Source: Ancylomarina euxina (GTDB lineage: Bacteria > Bacteroidota > Bacteroidia > Bacteroidales > Marinifilaceae). From it: a DNA stretch of 64,000 nucleotides. Of this stretch, positions 53,908 through 63,420 are shown one piece after another. The notes under the pieces were generated by a model. It worked only from the letters and a program-made list of their open reading frames with translations, made no database searches and had not been told where the DNA came from. The stretch's first letter is position 1. Every line of letters starts with the position of its first letter. The translations under genes were made by a program, and so were the position numbers. The stretch covers positions 62,001-126,000 of the forward strand of contig NZ_QQWG01000012.1 of NCBI RefSeq assembly GCF_003863355.1. Reading direction: 5' to 3'.

Positions 53908-54501
53908 GATTTGTTCTTATTTAGTTGAAAATAATTCTCAATTATTTTATGTTGTAATTTACAAAAATAATCTTCTTCATTTAAAAGACTTCATTTATTC
54001 AAGAATAAAGCAAAAAGTAAATTTTAAGAATGGTTTTTTTTAAGAGTTGAAGCGTTTTAGTTTTGTTTGTAAGTTGCATCAATTTAGTGTTTTAGGGTTT
54101 GCGCAACCGTTTCCGTTATTTGAAATAATTCTAAACTTCCTGTTTTTCGTTCCACTTTTATTGATTTTAAATCAAATAGTGGTATTATTGCCATCGATTA
54201 TTAGGAATAACTCGTGTTTTATTACAATCTTTAAGTAAACGAATGGATTTTCTTGCAATTTATTTTTACGTTGTTGCTTATCAAGTTAATTACCTTGAAA
54301 TATTCGGGGGGCTATAATCCACGTCCTATCTTCGATCTTCGTGATCTATTCTAGAATCTTCTTTTCTAGACCTATTCTATCTATTTATTGAATAATTGTA
54401 ATTGATGTATCTATACATCAATAATTGAATAATAAGGCATTTTATCATTTTGGTAAACTGTCGTACCTTATAGATTAAACAAAATCGTTAAATAAAATAT
54501 C
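53908..54501. promoter_or_regulatory. Long divergent spacer upstream of iorA
   Basis: A 594-bp A/T-rich region. At 54401-54422 lies a perfect palindrome with 10-nt arms ATTGATGTAT and ATACATCAAT and a 2-nt centre, 80 nt before the iorA ATG. It is a candidate operator for a dimeric regulator, perhaps Crp/FNR type. TTGAATAAT occurs on both sides of it. A weak TTG-started frame at 54047-54238 looks spurious. Confidence 0.5.
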
Positions 54502-56127
54502 ATGCAAAAGTCACTATTGTTAGGTGTTGAAGCCATTGCTCAAGGGGCAATCGATGCTGGAATGTCAGGTGTTTATGCTTATCCAGGAACACCTTCTACA
54601 GAAATTGCTGAATATATTCAGCATTCTAAATTAGCTAATGAACGTAAAATTCACAGCGAGTGGTCTGCTAATGAGAAAACAGCTATGGAAACAGCTCTTG
54701 GTATGTCATATGCTGGGAAAAGAACTATGGTTTGTATGAAGCACGTTGGTTTGAACGTTGCAGCAGACTGTTTTATGAACGCAGCTATTACAGGATCGAA
54801 TGGTGGAATGATCGTTACTATTGCTGATGATCCATCTATGCACTCTTCTCAGAATGAGCAGGATTCTCGTGTTTATGCTAAGTTTGCAATGATTCCAATT
54901 TTGGAGCCTTCGAATCAGCAAGAAGCTTATGATATGACTCGCTTTGGTTTCGAATTATCAGAAGCTTTTGGTACACCAGTTATGATGCGTATCACAACAC
55001 GTTTGGCTCACTCTCGTGCCGGTGTTACACCAGTTACTGATATTGTTGCTGAAAACGAAATGTCTTTACCTAAAGATAAGCAGCAGTTTATTCTTTTGCC
55101 AGGTATTGCACGTCAGCGTTACAAACTATTGTTGAGCAATCAAGAGAAATTTGAAGCTGCTTCAGCTGAATCTCCATATAATCAATACACCGAAGGTTCT
55201 GATAAATCATTAGGTGTTATTGCTTGTGGATTAGGTTACAATTACTTGATGGAAAACTATCCTAATGGTGATTGTCCATTCCCAGTATTAAAAGTTAGCC
55301 AATACCCGCTTCCTCGTAAGATGATTCAAAAAATCACTAGCGAATGTGATAAAGTTTTGGTTCTTGAGGAAGGTTACCCTGTTGTTGAAGAGATGTTGAA
55401 GGGTTACCTTGAAAACGAAGCTGTCATTGGTCGTTTGGATGGGACTTTATCTCGCGATGGTGAGTTAACTCCGGATATGGTTGCTGTGGCTCTTGGATTT
55501 GAGGTTGAAGAAGGAATGGCTATTCCTGATTTGGTTTCAGCTCGTCCTCCAGCACTTTGTGTAGGATGTAGTCATCACGATGTTTATAAAGCATTGAATG
55601 AGGTAATTGCTGAGTATGGCGAAGGTCGTGTTTTCTCTGATATCGGATGTTATACCTTAGGTGCTTTGCCTCCTTACCGTGCTATTAATGCCTGTGTTGA
55701 TATGGGTGCTTCTATTACAATGGCTAAAGGTGCTGCTGATGCAGGTCTGATTCCATCTGTAGCCATGATTGGTGATTCAACTTTCACTCACTCTGGAATG
55801 ACAGGTTTATTAGATGCAGTTAACGAAAATTCTCCAATTACAGTTATTATTTCTGATAACGAATCAATCTCAATGACAGGTGGCCAGAAGTCTTCGGCTA
55901 AAGGGAAATTAGAAGATATTTGTGCTGGTTTAGGGGTTCATCCTGATCATATTCATGTCTTTACTTCTTTACCTAAGAAACATGAGGAAGTGAAGGATAT
56001 TATTCGTAAAGAATGTGACTATCAGGGAGTATCAGTCATTATCCCTCGTCGTATTTGCGTTCAGAAGAATGTTCGTGATCAGAAGATTAAAAAAGCATTG
56101 AAAGCTAAAGCGGCTGCAAAAGCTTAA
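54502..56127 (+). CDS. iorA: Indolepyruvate:ferredoxin oxidoreductase alpha subunit
   Basis: A 541-residue thiamine-diphosphate enzyme that oxidatively decarboxylates aryl pyruvates from aromatic amino acids to aryl-acetyl-CoA. The N-terminal pyrimidine domain reads GVYAYPGTPSTEIAEYIQ. The TPP-binding part has IGDSTFTHSGMTGLLDAV and SDNESISMTGGQ. ALCVGCSHHDVYKAL and FSDIGCYTLGALPPY are conserved. The usual C-terminal two-[4Fe-4S] ferredoxin domain is absent; the protein ends in an Ala/Lys tail. iorB follows after 152 nt. Confidence 0.92.
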   Translation: MQKSLLLGVEAIAQGAIDAGMSGVYAYPGTPSTEIAEYIQHSKLANERKIHSEWSANEKTAMETALGMSYAGKRTMVCMKHVGLNVAADCFMNAAITGSNGGMIVTIADDPSMHSSQNEQDSRVYAKFAMIPILEPSNQQEAYDMTRFGFELSEAFGTPVMMRITTRLAHSRAGVTPVTDIVAENEMSLPKDKQQFILLPGIARQRYKLLLSNQEKFEAASAESPYNQYTEGSDKSLGVIACGLGYNYLMENYPNGDCPFPVLKVSQYPLPRKMIQKITSECDKVLVLEEGYPVVEEMLKGYLENEAVIGRLDGTLSRDGELTPDMVAVALGFEVEEGMAIPDLVSARPPALCVGCSHHDVYKALNEVIAEYGEGRVFSDIGCYTLGALPPYRAINACVDMGASITMAKGAADAGLIPSVAMIGDSTFTHSGMTGLLDAVNENSPITVIISDNESISMTGGQKSSAKGKLEDICAGLGVHPDHIHVFTSLPKKHEEVKDIIRKECDYQGVSVIIPRRICVQKNVRDQKIKKALKAKAAAKA

Positions 56128-56279
56128 TTAGATAGTGAGAGTTGAGATTTTAGAAATGAGATCTTTTCATGGAGAAAATTTAACTCAAAAAATCAATATT
56201 ATTTTACAATTAGAAAGAGACATGAGTAGGTGTTTATAACAATCTCATGACTCACATCTGATATCTAAAAGCTAGAATT

Positions 56280-56864
56280 ATGAAAACAGATATGGTTATA
56301 GCAGGTGTAGGCGGACAAGGAATTCTTTCCATTGCTGCTGCATTAGGATCTGCTGCTTTAGACAATAATTTATACATGAAACAAGCTGAAACTCATGGTA
56401 TGAGTCAGCGTGGTGGTGATGTTCAGTCGTTCATGAGAATTTCTGATAAGCCTATTTATTCAGATTTGATTCCTAAAGGGGGAGCTGATATTATCTTGTC
56501 AGTAGAGCCAATGGAAGCTTTACGTTACCTTCCTTACCTTAAAAAAGGGGGGTATGTTGTGGCGAATTCTTCTCCATTTATCAACATTACTGATTATCCA
56601 GATGAGGCTGAATTGGTTAAAACCATTGAGGCTTTACCAAATTATGTACTGATTGATGCTGATGAAATTGCAAAAGAAGTGACGGGTTCTACCAGAGCTT
56701 TTAACTTCGTTATGTTAGGGGCGGCTTCTCCATTTATTGATGTTCCTTTTGAGTATTTAGAAGAAGGTATTCGTAAGATTTTTGGTAGAAAAGGCGAAGA
56801 TGTTGTAAAAATGAACATCGATGCATTGCACGCAGGTCGTAAGTTCTCTCAAGACAACAAATAA
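56280..56864 (+). CDS. iorB: Indolepyruvate:ferredoxin oxidoreductase beta subunit
   Basis: A 194-residue gamma-type subunit of the 2-oxoacid:ferredoxin oxidoreductases. It starts TDMVIAGVGGQGILSIAAAL and has KQAETHGMSQRGGDVQSFMRI, the standard IorB signature. It pairs with iorA upstream to form the enzyme. A strong terminator follows. Confidence 0.92.
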   Translation: MKTDMVIAGVGGQGILSIAAALGSAALDNNLYMKQAETHGMSQRGGDVQSFMRISDKPIYSDLIPKGGADIILSVEPMEALRYLPYLKKGGYVVANSSPFINITDYPDEAELVKTIEALPNYVLIDADEIAKEVTGSTRAFNFVMLGAASPFIDVPFEYLEEGIRKIFGRKGEDVVKMNIDALHAGRKFSQDNK

Positions 56865-56909
56865 GAACGTCATGATGCCTTGGCAATAAGACTCGGATAA
56901 TGATATGAA

Positions 56910-56942
56910 TGCCTCAGTGTTGATTCACTGAGGCTTTTTTTT
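56910..56942 (+). terminator. Rho-independent terminator after iorB
   Basis: GCCTCAGTG and CACTGAGGC form a 9-bp stem with a 6-nt loop and an eight-T tract. Confidence 0.9.
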
Positions 56943-57101
56943 GGAGTATATCCCTATTGAAATACTGGCTTATAACTTATTTAAGCTAAGGTGCAGATGT
57001 CGCTTGATCGCTATCAAAACCCTTAATTAGGTATAAGGCAACGTTCTGAATGATTGGTCTTAGTCGTGCTCTTATTTCATTTTATTCTTAATTGTTAAAA
57101 A

Positions 57102-57128
57102 TGTTGAAAAGTTTTCAACAAACGTTTG
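57102..57128. promoter_or_regulatory. Two overlapping palindromes, LacI-type operator candidate
   Basis: TGTTGAAAAGTTTTCAACA (57102-57120) is a perfect 19-nt palindrome. CAAACGTTTG (57119-57128) overlaps its end and matches the core of LacI/PurR-family operators, with GCG following. They lie upstream of the orphan-terminated unit. Confidence 0.5.
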
Positions 57129-57140
57129 CGATATTTAAAA

Positions 57141-57274
57141 ATGAAAAGCTATATTGCACTCGCTTTAGAAAAAAGGGGCCTCCCTTTTACAAAGCAAACT
57201 CTTATACTAACCGATAAGATCTCACTAACCGCTAATCCGCAAAGAATCCTACAGGCCACTGTAGGATTTTTTTT
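57141..57274 (+). ncRNA. Candidate small transcript ending at an orphan terminator
   Basis: AATCCTACAG and CTGTAGGATT (57245-57268) form a perfect 10-bp hairpin followed by eight T. No annotated gene lies between the iorB terminator and this one. A short RNA or a short leader peptide transcript is implied. The 46-codon frame from the ATG at 57141 runs through the hairpin, which argues against that frame being coding. The 5' boundary given here is arbitrary. Confidence 0.4.
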
Positions 57275-57653
57275 ATTTTGACACCTCCCTTTCTATGTTT
57301 ATTTCGTAATTTACTTGTTTAGAGTGTTGATTCCTGGCTCCTATATGATAGTCAAACAAGTGCTTTTGTGAATATATTAGAGAATTATATCTTTAATCTG
57401 TTTTATAACACTTTTACTTGACAAAAAAATAAGCTAAAGTCCTTTGATCTTTTTTGAAAGACTGCAACATTTGTACACTGAAAATCACTTAGGATTTTGA
57501 AACGAAATCATCTAGGTAACGATTTTTATTTAGATTGATTTACAATTTGATTCTCATTGAGTTTCTATAGGTTTATCACAAATTAATTAAGTTTCGTATA
57601 CGTTTCTTTTTTAGAAAATGAATGCGAATAATAACAACTAACGATACAAAATA

Positions 57654-57941
57654 ATGACACCTAAGTTTAAAGCTCAAGCTGGAACTTTTGAATCAAGCGA
57701 CATTATGGTTCTAATTGAACCTGTTGCTGAAGGATCTGGAAGACAGGTTGATATTTCCTCTACTGTAATGTTACAGTTCGAAGAGGATCTTAAAGTATGC
57801 ATCAATCAGGTTTTAGATGTAATGGAAATTGAAAATGTGCACCTTATTGCAAAAGATAAAGGCGCCTTAACACCAACCATTAAAGCAAGAGTTGAAACCG
57901 CTGTTAAACGTTCTTTAGGTATTCAGGAGGGTACATTGTAA
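57654..57941 (+). CDS. citD: Citrate lyase acyl-carrier protein (gamma subunit)
   Basis: A 95-residue CitD. It begins with KFKAQAGTFESSDIMVLIEP. Its Ser (SSD) carries the phosphoribosyl-dephospho-CoA arm added by CitX and CitG. QVLDVMEIENVHLIAKDKGAL is typical. It is the first gene of the cit cluster. Its TAA shares one base with the citE ATG (TAATG), and GGAGGG just before it serves as the citE Shine-Dalgarno site. Confidence 0.93.
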   Translation: MTPKFKAQAGTFESSDIMVLIEPVAEGSGRQVDISSTVMLQFEEDLKVCINQVLDVMEIENVHLIAKDKGALTPTIKARVETAVKRSLGIQEGTL

Positions 57942-58837
57942 TGGCTAAGAAGAAAAGAAGATCAATGTTGTATATCCCGGGTAATAATCCGGCTATGATT
58001 CAACAAGCGGGAGTTTATGGCTGTGATGCTGTATTACTTGACTTGGAAGATGCTGTTGCATTGAACCAAAAAGATGCTGCTCGTATTTTAGTACGTAGTA
58101 TGCTTGAAACTGTAAATTTTTACGATACTGAAGTTTGTGTTCGTGTAAATAACTTGCAAACGCCATTTGGATTGGCTGATTTGGAGGAGATTGTTCCTAT
58201 GCAACCAGACAATATTCGTTTCCCTAAAACAGAATCGGTTCAGGATGTTAAAGATTTCATGAAAGAAGTTCGAAGAATCGAAAAGAAACATGGTATCACA
58301 GATCCTAAGATGACCATTCATGTGATGATTGAAACGGCAAAAGGTGTTGCAAATGTATATGATATTGCTGCTTGCGAGCCTCGTGTTGATGCAATTACAA
58401 TTGGTGGTCAGGATTTGACTGCTGATATGGGAATTGTGAAAACACCAGATGGAGCTGGTATCGATTATGCTCGTAAACGAATTGTAATGGCGGGTAAGGC
58501 TAACAACTTAGACGTGTTAGATACGGTATTTGCTGATATAAATGATGAAGAAGGTCTTAAAGAAGAGACTGAATACATCAAGAAATTAGGTTTTGCTGGA
58601 AAAGCGTTGATTAATCCTCGTCAGGTTGATCCTGTGCATGAGGTCTTCAATCCTTCAGAAAACGAAATTCGTAAAGCTTACCGTGTGTATTCTGAATTCT
58701 ATAAGAATACTAAAGCTGGAATCGGTGTTTTTGCGATTGATGGTAAAATGATTGATGCTCCTGTTGTTCAGCGTGCCATCACCATTTTGGAATATGCCAA
58801 TATCGATATTAAGGATATTGAAAAGAGTTTAGACTAA
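57941..58837 (+). CDS. citE: Citrate lyase beta subunit (citryl-ACP lyase)
   Basis: A 298-residue HpcH/HpaI-fold lyase that splits citryl-ACP to oxaloacetate and acetyl-ACP. RRSMLYIPGNNPAMIQ, VLLDLEDAVALNQKDAAR (metal-binding Glu-Asp), IETAKGVANVYDIA and TIGGQDLTADMG are the family motifs. The length is normal. It overlaps citD by one base, indicating translational coupling. Confidence 0.94.
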   Translation: MAKKKRRSMLYIPGNNPAMIQQAGVYGCDAVLLDLEDAVALNQKDAARILVRSMLETVNFYDTEVCVRVNNLQTPFGLADLEEIVPMQPDNIRFPKTESVQDVKDFMKEVRRIEKKHGITDPKMTIHVMIETAKGVANVYDIAACEPRVDAITIGGQDLTADMGIVKTPDGAGIDYARKRIVMAGKANNLDVLDTVFADINDEEGLKEETEYIKKLGFAGKALINPRQVDPVHEVFNPSENEIRKAYRVYSEFYKNTKAGIGVFAIDGKMIDAPVVQRAITILEYANIDIKDIEKSLD

Positions 58838-58969
58838 TCAATTTACAAGCAAGAGTTTGTATTAGCAATTAATTATAAAACAATGAAACGAGCCATATAG
58901 AATACTTTTGTATATGAGTATGACTATAATGGCGACTTCCATGTGATATAAATATGAAATCATAAACAC

Positions 58970-60529
58970 ATGAAAAACGCATTAGGAGTTGAAATTCCTG
59001 AATATATAGAAGGTATTGGCGAATTGAAGCCATATCAAGGTGTTTGGAAAAGTATCATTGAAGATGAAGTTCCATGTACCAACATTTCACGTACATTAAA
59101 AGCTAAAAAAGCGCATACATCAAAGTTCTGTTCTTCATTAGAGGAGGCCATTAAAAAGTGTAAGCCTTTCGATGGTATGACAGTAACTTGTCATCATCAC
59201 CTTCGAGGCGGAGATGGTGTATTGATGCAAACTATCGAGATTTTGGATAAGATGGGAATCAAAGATATTACTTTGGCTTCTTCATCTTTAACTTCTGCTC
59301 ACGATGGATTGGTACCTTACGTAGAGAGTGGCATGATAACTAAAATATTTTCATCAGGTATTAGAGGTCGTCTTGGCGAAATCATCTCGATGGGAAAATT
59401 GAAGCATCCTGCTATTATTCACTCACATGGTGGTCGTGTTCGCGATTTCTTAACGGGTAGAATTAAGCCAGATTTGTCAGTACTTGCTGCATCAGCTGCT
59501 GATGAGGAAGGTAACTCTACGGGATCTCATGGGCCATCAGCCTTTGGTTCTATGGGTTATGCTGATATTGATGCAAGATATTCTAAAAACGTCATTATCG
59601 TTACCGATAATATGGTTGAATACCCTTGTGTACCAAGCACCGTTCGTCAGCATTTTGTTGATTATGTGGTAAAGGTAGATAGTATTGGAGATGCGTCTAA
59701 GATTGCATCGGGTACAACTCGTATTACATCTTCACCAATGGACTTGCGTATTGCTCGTATTGCTGCTACAGTAATCGAACATTCAGGTTTATTTAAGAAT
59801 GGGATGTCGTTTCAGGTTGGAGCAGGCGGTGCGTCTTTAGCTGTAGCCAAATTCCTTCGTGAGGATATGAAGCGTAAAAGCATTCAAGGTTCTTTCATGA
59901 TTGGTGGTGTAACATCTTATGGTGTTGATATGCTTGAAGAAGGTTTGTTTAAAGCTATTTTCGATGTTCAATCGTTCGATGCTGCAGTTAGTACTTCAGT
60001 TTTGAATAACCCTAAGCATGTTGAGATTACTTGCGACCAGTATGCTAATCCTAATAACTGTGGTGCCATGACCAACAAATTGGATGTGGTTGTTTTAGGT
60101 GCACTCGAGGTTGATGTTGACTTCAATGTTAATGTAATTACAGGTTCTTCAGGTGAGATTCGTGGTGCATCAGGAGGTCATTCTGATACGGCATCAGGAG
60201 CTAATCTATCTGTGATTGTTTGTCCATCTTTCCGTGGTCGTTTACCAATTATTATGGATCGTGTTCATACCATTGTGACTCCAGGTGAAAGTGTTGATGT
60301 GGTTGTTACGGAACGTGGTGTTTGTGTAAACCCTGCTAAACCTAATTTGGCAGCAGCCTTGAAAAAAGCTGGGTTAAAAGTGCTTGATATTAAAGATCTT
60401 AAGAAAGAAGTTGATTCAATGACAGGTATTCCTGCAGAGAAGAAGCTTGGCGATAAGATTGTTGCTTTGGTAGAATACCGAGATGGAACAATTATCGACG
60501 TGATCAAAAATGTTACAAATTTAGAATAA
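58970..60529 (+). CDS. citF: Citrate lyase alpha subunit (citrate:acetyl-ACP transferase)
   Basis: A 519-residue CoA-transferase-fold subunit that exchanges acetyl for citrate on CitD. SFHHHLRGGDGV-like TCHHHLRGGDGVLMQTIEIL, IIHSHGGRVRDFLTG and VNVITGSSGEIRGASGGHSD are CitF signatures. The length is normal. It lies 132 nt after citE, a gap longer than elsewhere in the cluster. Confidence 0.94.
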   Translation: MKNALGVEIPEYIEGIGELKPYQGVWKSIIEDEVPCTNISRTLKAKKAHTSKFCSSLEEAIKKCKPFDGMTVTCHHHLRGGDGVLMQTIEILDKMGIKDITLASSSLTSAHDGLVPYVESGMITKIFSSGIRGRLGEIISMGKLKHPAIIHSHGGRVRDFLTGRIKPDLSVLAASAADEEGNSTGSHGPSAFGSMGYADIDARYSKNVIIVTDNMVEYPCVPSTVRQHFVDYVVKVDSIGDASKIASGTTRITSSPMDLRIARIAATVIEHSGLFKNGMSFQVGAGGASLAVAKFLREDMKRKSIQGSFMIGGVTSYGVDMLEEGLFKAIFDVQSFDAAVSTSVLNNPKHVEITCDQYANPNNCGAMTNKLDVVVLGALEVDVDFNVNVITGSSGEIRGASGGHSDTASGANLSVIVCPSFRGRLPIIMDRVHTIVTPGESVDVVVTERGVCVNPAKPNLAAALKKAGLKVLDIKDLKKEVDSMTGIPAEKKLGDKIVALVEYRDGTIIDVIKNVTNLE

Positions 60530-60653
60530 GTCAATTCGATTTACGAGTTGAAAAAACTATATTTCCCTCTCTATGAAAATGGAGAGGGAACTGTTTCTCT
60601 TTTTTTGAAACAAATTAACTGGTTTTTATTGCAAATCAATACTAACTAATGTC

Positions 60654-62069
60654 ATGACGGCAGGGATGGATAAGTCGATAGAAGAATTGCTTTTAGCTAA
60701 GGATAGGCGAAGAGATTTGAGGATGCAGAGACTTGAAAGAGGCTGTATTACTCTGAGCTTTAATTTGAATATCCCTGGCTTACCAAAGTCAAATGACAGC
60801 TTCCATGCTTTTTTTACGACTTGCTTAAACGAATTGCAAGATTACCTTCTTTCTCATCGGATTGTAATCAATAGGGAAACCATTCATTGTGAAACTGATG
60901 CTGCAGGCGATTTCTTTCTCTCAGAAATAATCGATCCGGATTATTCGGCCATCCAAATAAAAAAACTCTGTGAAAGCTTTGAAACCAATCATCCTGTAGG
61001 ACGTTTTTTAGATGTTGATGTCGTAGATGAAAAGGGGGAACCGATTTCTTCGGGAAAAGCGAAATTGTGTTTCTTTTGTAATAATGCTCCAGCCATTTAT
61101 TGCATGCGAAAGCAAGCTCATGATTATGCAGCTATGCGCATGAAAGTGGAACTGGAGATTTCTAAATATCAGGAGTCGAAGAGAAAGAATCGTGTTTGCA
61201 AGCAACTAGCCATATTGGCTACTCAATCTTTATTGCATGAAGTTGCGTTAGCTCCAAAGCCGGGTTTGGTCGATCGTTTTGACGAGGGATCGCATACGGA
61301 TATGGATTTTTCTACCTTTTTAAATTCAACAGCGGCTCTTTCGGTTTCATTTAAGAAAATTGCTGAATTTGGCTATACTTTTTCAGGTGATAATCTGAAA
61401 GATGCTTTGCCAAACTTGCGTTTGATTGGTTTGGAAATTGAAGCCGATATGTTTGCTGAAACCCATGGTGTTAATACACATAAGGGGGCTATCTTCTTAT
61501 TGGGTTTCTCAATTTTTGTTTCTGCCTACTTACTTGCCAAGGAATCTTTTAGCAATGAAAGGTTTGTGTCTATTATTCAGGCTATGAATGGTGATTTGGT
61601 TGCTCGGGAATTGGGTAAGAAACTCTATTTGGGGAAAGAGACACATGGCGAAGAGTGTTTCCGACGATTTGGTAAGAAGGGGCAGGGGATTAGAGGCGAA
61701 ATTCAGGCAGGTATGCCTTGTGTCTTTCAAAAGGCTCTTCCGGTTCTGTACCAACATTTCGACTCTGAAAAAATATTGAATGATAAGCTGCTAAATAAGG
61801 GCTTGACACATGCTTTGCTTGCTATCATTTCCCAAAATGATGACAGTAATATCCTTTATAGAAAAGGAGAAGAGATTTTAGAAGAACTAAAAAATAGAGC
61901 CGTAGCATGTATGGATAAATATGGTACAGCTCAATTTGATGCTGATTATGAAGCTCTAGTTGAGTTTTGCAGGCATAAAAAAATATCTCCAGGAGGTTCA
62001 GCCGATCTGCTGGCGGTTTCATATTTTATGTATAATGTGAATAGGCAATTGGTTTGGAACGATGAATAA
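60654..62069 (+). CDS. citXG: CitX-CitG fusion for the citrate lyase prosthetic group
   Basis: A 471-residue fusion. The N-terminal CitX part, about 5-180, transfers the prosthetic group to CitD; it has HPVGRFLDVDVVDEKGEP and a CxxC-like LCFFCNNAPAIYC. The C-terminal CitG part, about 195-465, makes triphosphoribosyl-dephospho-CoA from ATP and dephospho-CoA. It has HEVALAPKPGLVDRFDEGSH and GVNTHKGAIFLLG. In E. coli these are separate genes; fused forms exist elsewhere. It lies 124 nt after citF. Confidence 0.93.
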   Translation: MTAGMDKSIEELLLAKDRRRDLRMQRLERGCITLSFNLNIPGLPKSNDSFHAFFTTCLNELQDYLLSHRIVINRETIHCETDAAGDFFLSEIIDPDYSAIQIKKLCESFETNHPVGRFLDVDVVDEKGEPISSGKAKLCFFCNNAPAIYCMRKQAHDYAAMRMKVELEISKYQESKRKNRVCKQLAILATQSLLHEVALAPKPGLVDRFDEGSHTDMDFSTFLNSTAALSVSFKKIAEFGYTFSGDNLKDALPNLRLIGLEIEADMFAETHGVNTHKGAIFLLGFSIFVSAYLLAKESFSNERFVSIIQAMNGDLVARELGKKLYLGKETHGEECFRRFGKKGQGIRGEIQAGMPCVFQKALPVLYQHFDSEKILNDKLLNKGLTHALLAIISQNDDSNILYRKGEEILEELKNRAVACMDKYGTAQFDADYEALVEFCRHKKISPGGSADLLAVSYFMYNVNRQLVWNDE

Positions 62070-62127
62070 ATTAGGTTTTAATAATTTGAACAAGGTCCCG
62101 AGTTTAAAGGGATAATACGATATAATA

Positions 62128-63201
62128 ATGGGCGTAGAAAATACTGACTATAGAGAAGAATCTTTAGATTTGAGAAACCCTTTTGATGTCAAACTGCTTT
62201 CTCAGTTTTTGTGTGATTTGGGTTTTGATTACATTCCAGAAGATGTTGATTATTCAATGATTCTATATAATTTGAATGATGAAATTATTGGAACGGGATC
62301 ATATAAAGGTCGTGTACTAAAATATGTAGCTGTAGCACCTAAATTTAGAGAGGGTGCGGCTTTCGCTCAGATCGTAACACATTTGATTGATATTGTCATC
62401 CAAAAGCATAACCATATTTTTGTTTATACCAAGCCTCGTAACTTGATGGTGTTTAAAGGTCTTGGATTTACAGAAATTGCCACAGCAGAACCCTTATTCT
62501 CTGTTCTTGAGTTCGGTTATAATAATATAAAAACCTATCAGGATTACCTGCGTTCAATTAAACGTGATGTAAATGTCGGTGGTATTGCAGCCGTAGTTGT
62601 AAATTGTAATCCATTTACGATGGGGCATAAATACCTGATTGAAAAGGCATGTCGTGAGAATAGAGTCGTATACCTTTTTGTTGTTGAGGAAGATCGCTCA
62701 TCCTTTAACTTTACAACCCGTTGGCGTTTGATTAAGGAGGAATTAGGCCATATTGATAATTTGGTGATGGTAAAAGGAGGCAATTATGTGGTTTCAGGTA
62801 CCATTTTTCCATCATACTTCTTAAAACAGGAGAAAAAATCAGATATTGCAGCCTGTCAAGCTGAGTTGGATGTGATTACATTTATGAGATATATTGTACC
62901 GATTTTCAATATTAATCGTCGATATGTGGGAACTGAAATGTACTCTCCTGTAACGAAAGCCTATAATGAGGCGATGATCAAACATTTGCCACCTAATGGG
63001 GTTGAGCTTATTGAGATTCCTCGTATCTCCAGTGGTTCTAAGGATAATTATATTTCTGCTTCGAAGGTCAGACAAGCGATTCGGGAAGATAAGTTGGATG
63101 ATGTTATCGACTTCCTTCCAACCTCAACAAGACGATTCTTACTATCTGAAGATTCTGCCCATATCCGTGCAAAAATTAAATCGAAGGTTACAAGGCATTA
63201 A
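62128..63201 (+). CDS. citC: [Citrate (pro-3S)-lyase] ligase
   Basis: A 357-residue acetate:SH-citrate lyase ligase that acetylates the CitD thiol using ATP and acetate. An N-terminal GNAT-like domain (about 25-140) is followed by a nucleotidyltransferase domain starting AAVVVNCNPFTMGHKYLIEKA (HxGH-type). PRISSGSKDNYISASKVRQAI is the second nucleotide motif. It closes the cluster, 58 nt after citXG. Confidence 0.93.
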   Translation: MGVENTDYREESLDLRNPFDVKLLSQFLCDLGFDYIPEDVDYSMILYNLNDEIIGTGSYKGRVLKYVAVAPKFREGAAFAQIVTHLIDIVIQKHNHIFVYTKPRNLMVFKGLGFTEIATAEPLFSVLEFGYNNIKTYQDYLRSIKRDVNVGGIAAVVVNCNPFTMGHKYLIEKACRENRVVYLFVVEEDRSSFNFTTRWRLIKEELGHIDNLVMVKGGNYVVSGTIFPSYFLKQEKKSDIAACQAELDVITFMRYIVPIFNINRRYVGTEMYSPVTKAYNEAMIKHLPPNGVELIEIPRISSGSKDNYISASKVRQAIREDKLDDVIDFLPTSTRRFLLSEDSAHIRAKIKSKVTRH

Positions 63202-63218
63202 GCCGAACTTATAAAAAA

Positions 63219-63257
63219 CAGCGACTAAAACGACAATAAGTTTAGTCGCTGCTCTTT
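63219..63257 (+). terminator. Terminator of the cit cluster
   Basis: CAGCGACTAAA and TTTAGTCGCTG form a perfect 11-bp stem with an 11-nt loop, then CTCTTTT. Confidence 0.8.
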
Positions 63258-63420
63258 TGTTTAATTTTACAGTCTAACAGTTTAATAGTAAAAGGATGAA
63301 GGAGATCCATTCTGAAAACCGACAACAGATATCCGACAATCTACTAAGCTGACTGCGTTTTTATTGATTTAGGAATGAAGCAATCTATCTATTTCATTTT
63401 TAATCGATAATCACTCATTA

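Larger units (their letters stand above)
56943..57653. other. Gene-poor interval upstream of citrate lyase
   Basis: With the terminator before it, this is the longest gene-free region in the window (789 bp). It holds two adjacent palindromes (57102-57128), an orphan terminator (57245-57274) and, between these, a 46-codon frame at 57141-57281. I see no regulator or transporter for citrate here. Confidence 0.5.

Noticed and set aside
54047-54238. A 63-codon hydrophobic frame in the iorA upstream spacer
   Set aside because: Begins with TTG, no Shine-Dalgarno site, and hydrophobic codons are expected from T-rich DNA.
57141-57281. A 46-codon frame before the orphan terminator
   Set aside because: It runs through the terminator hairpin and T-tract, so it is unlikely to be translated in full.
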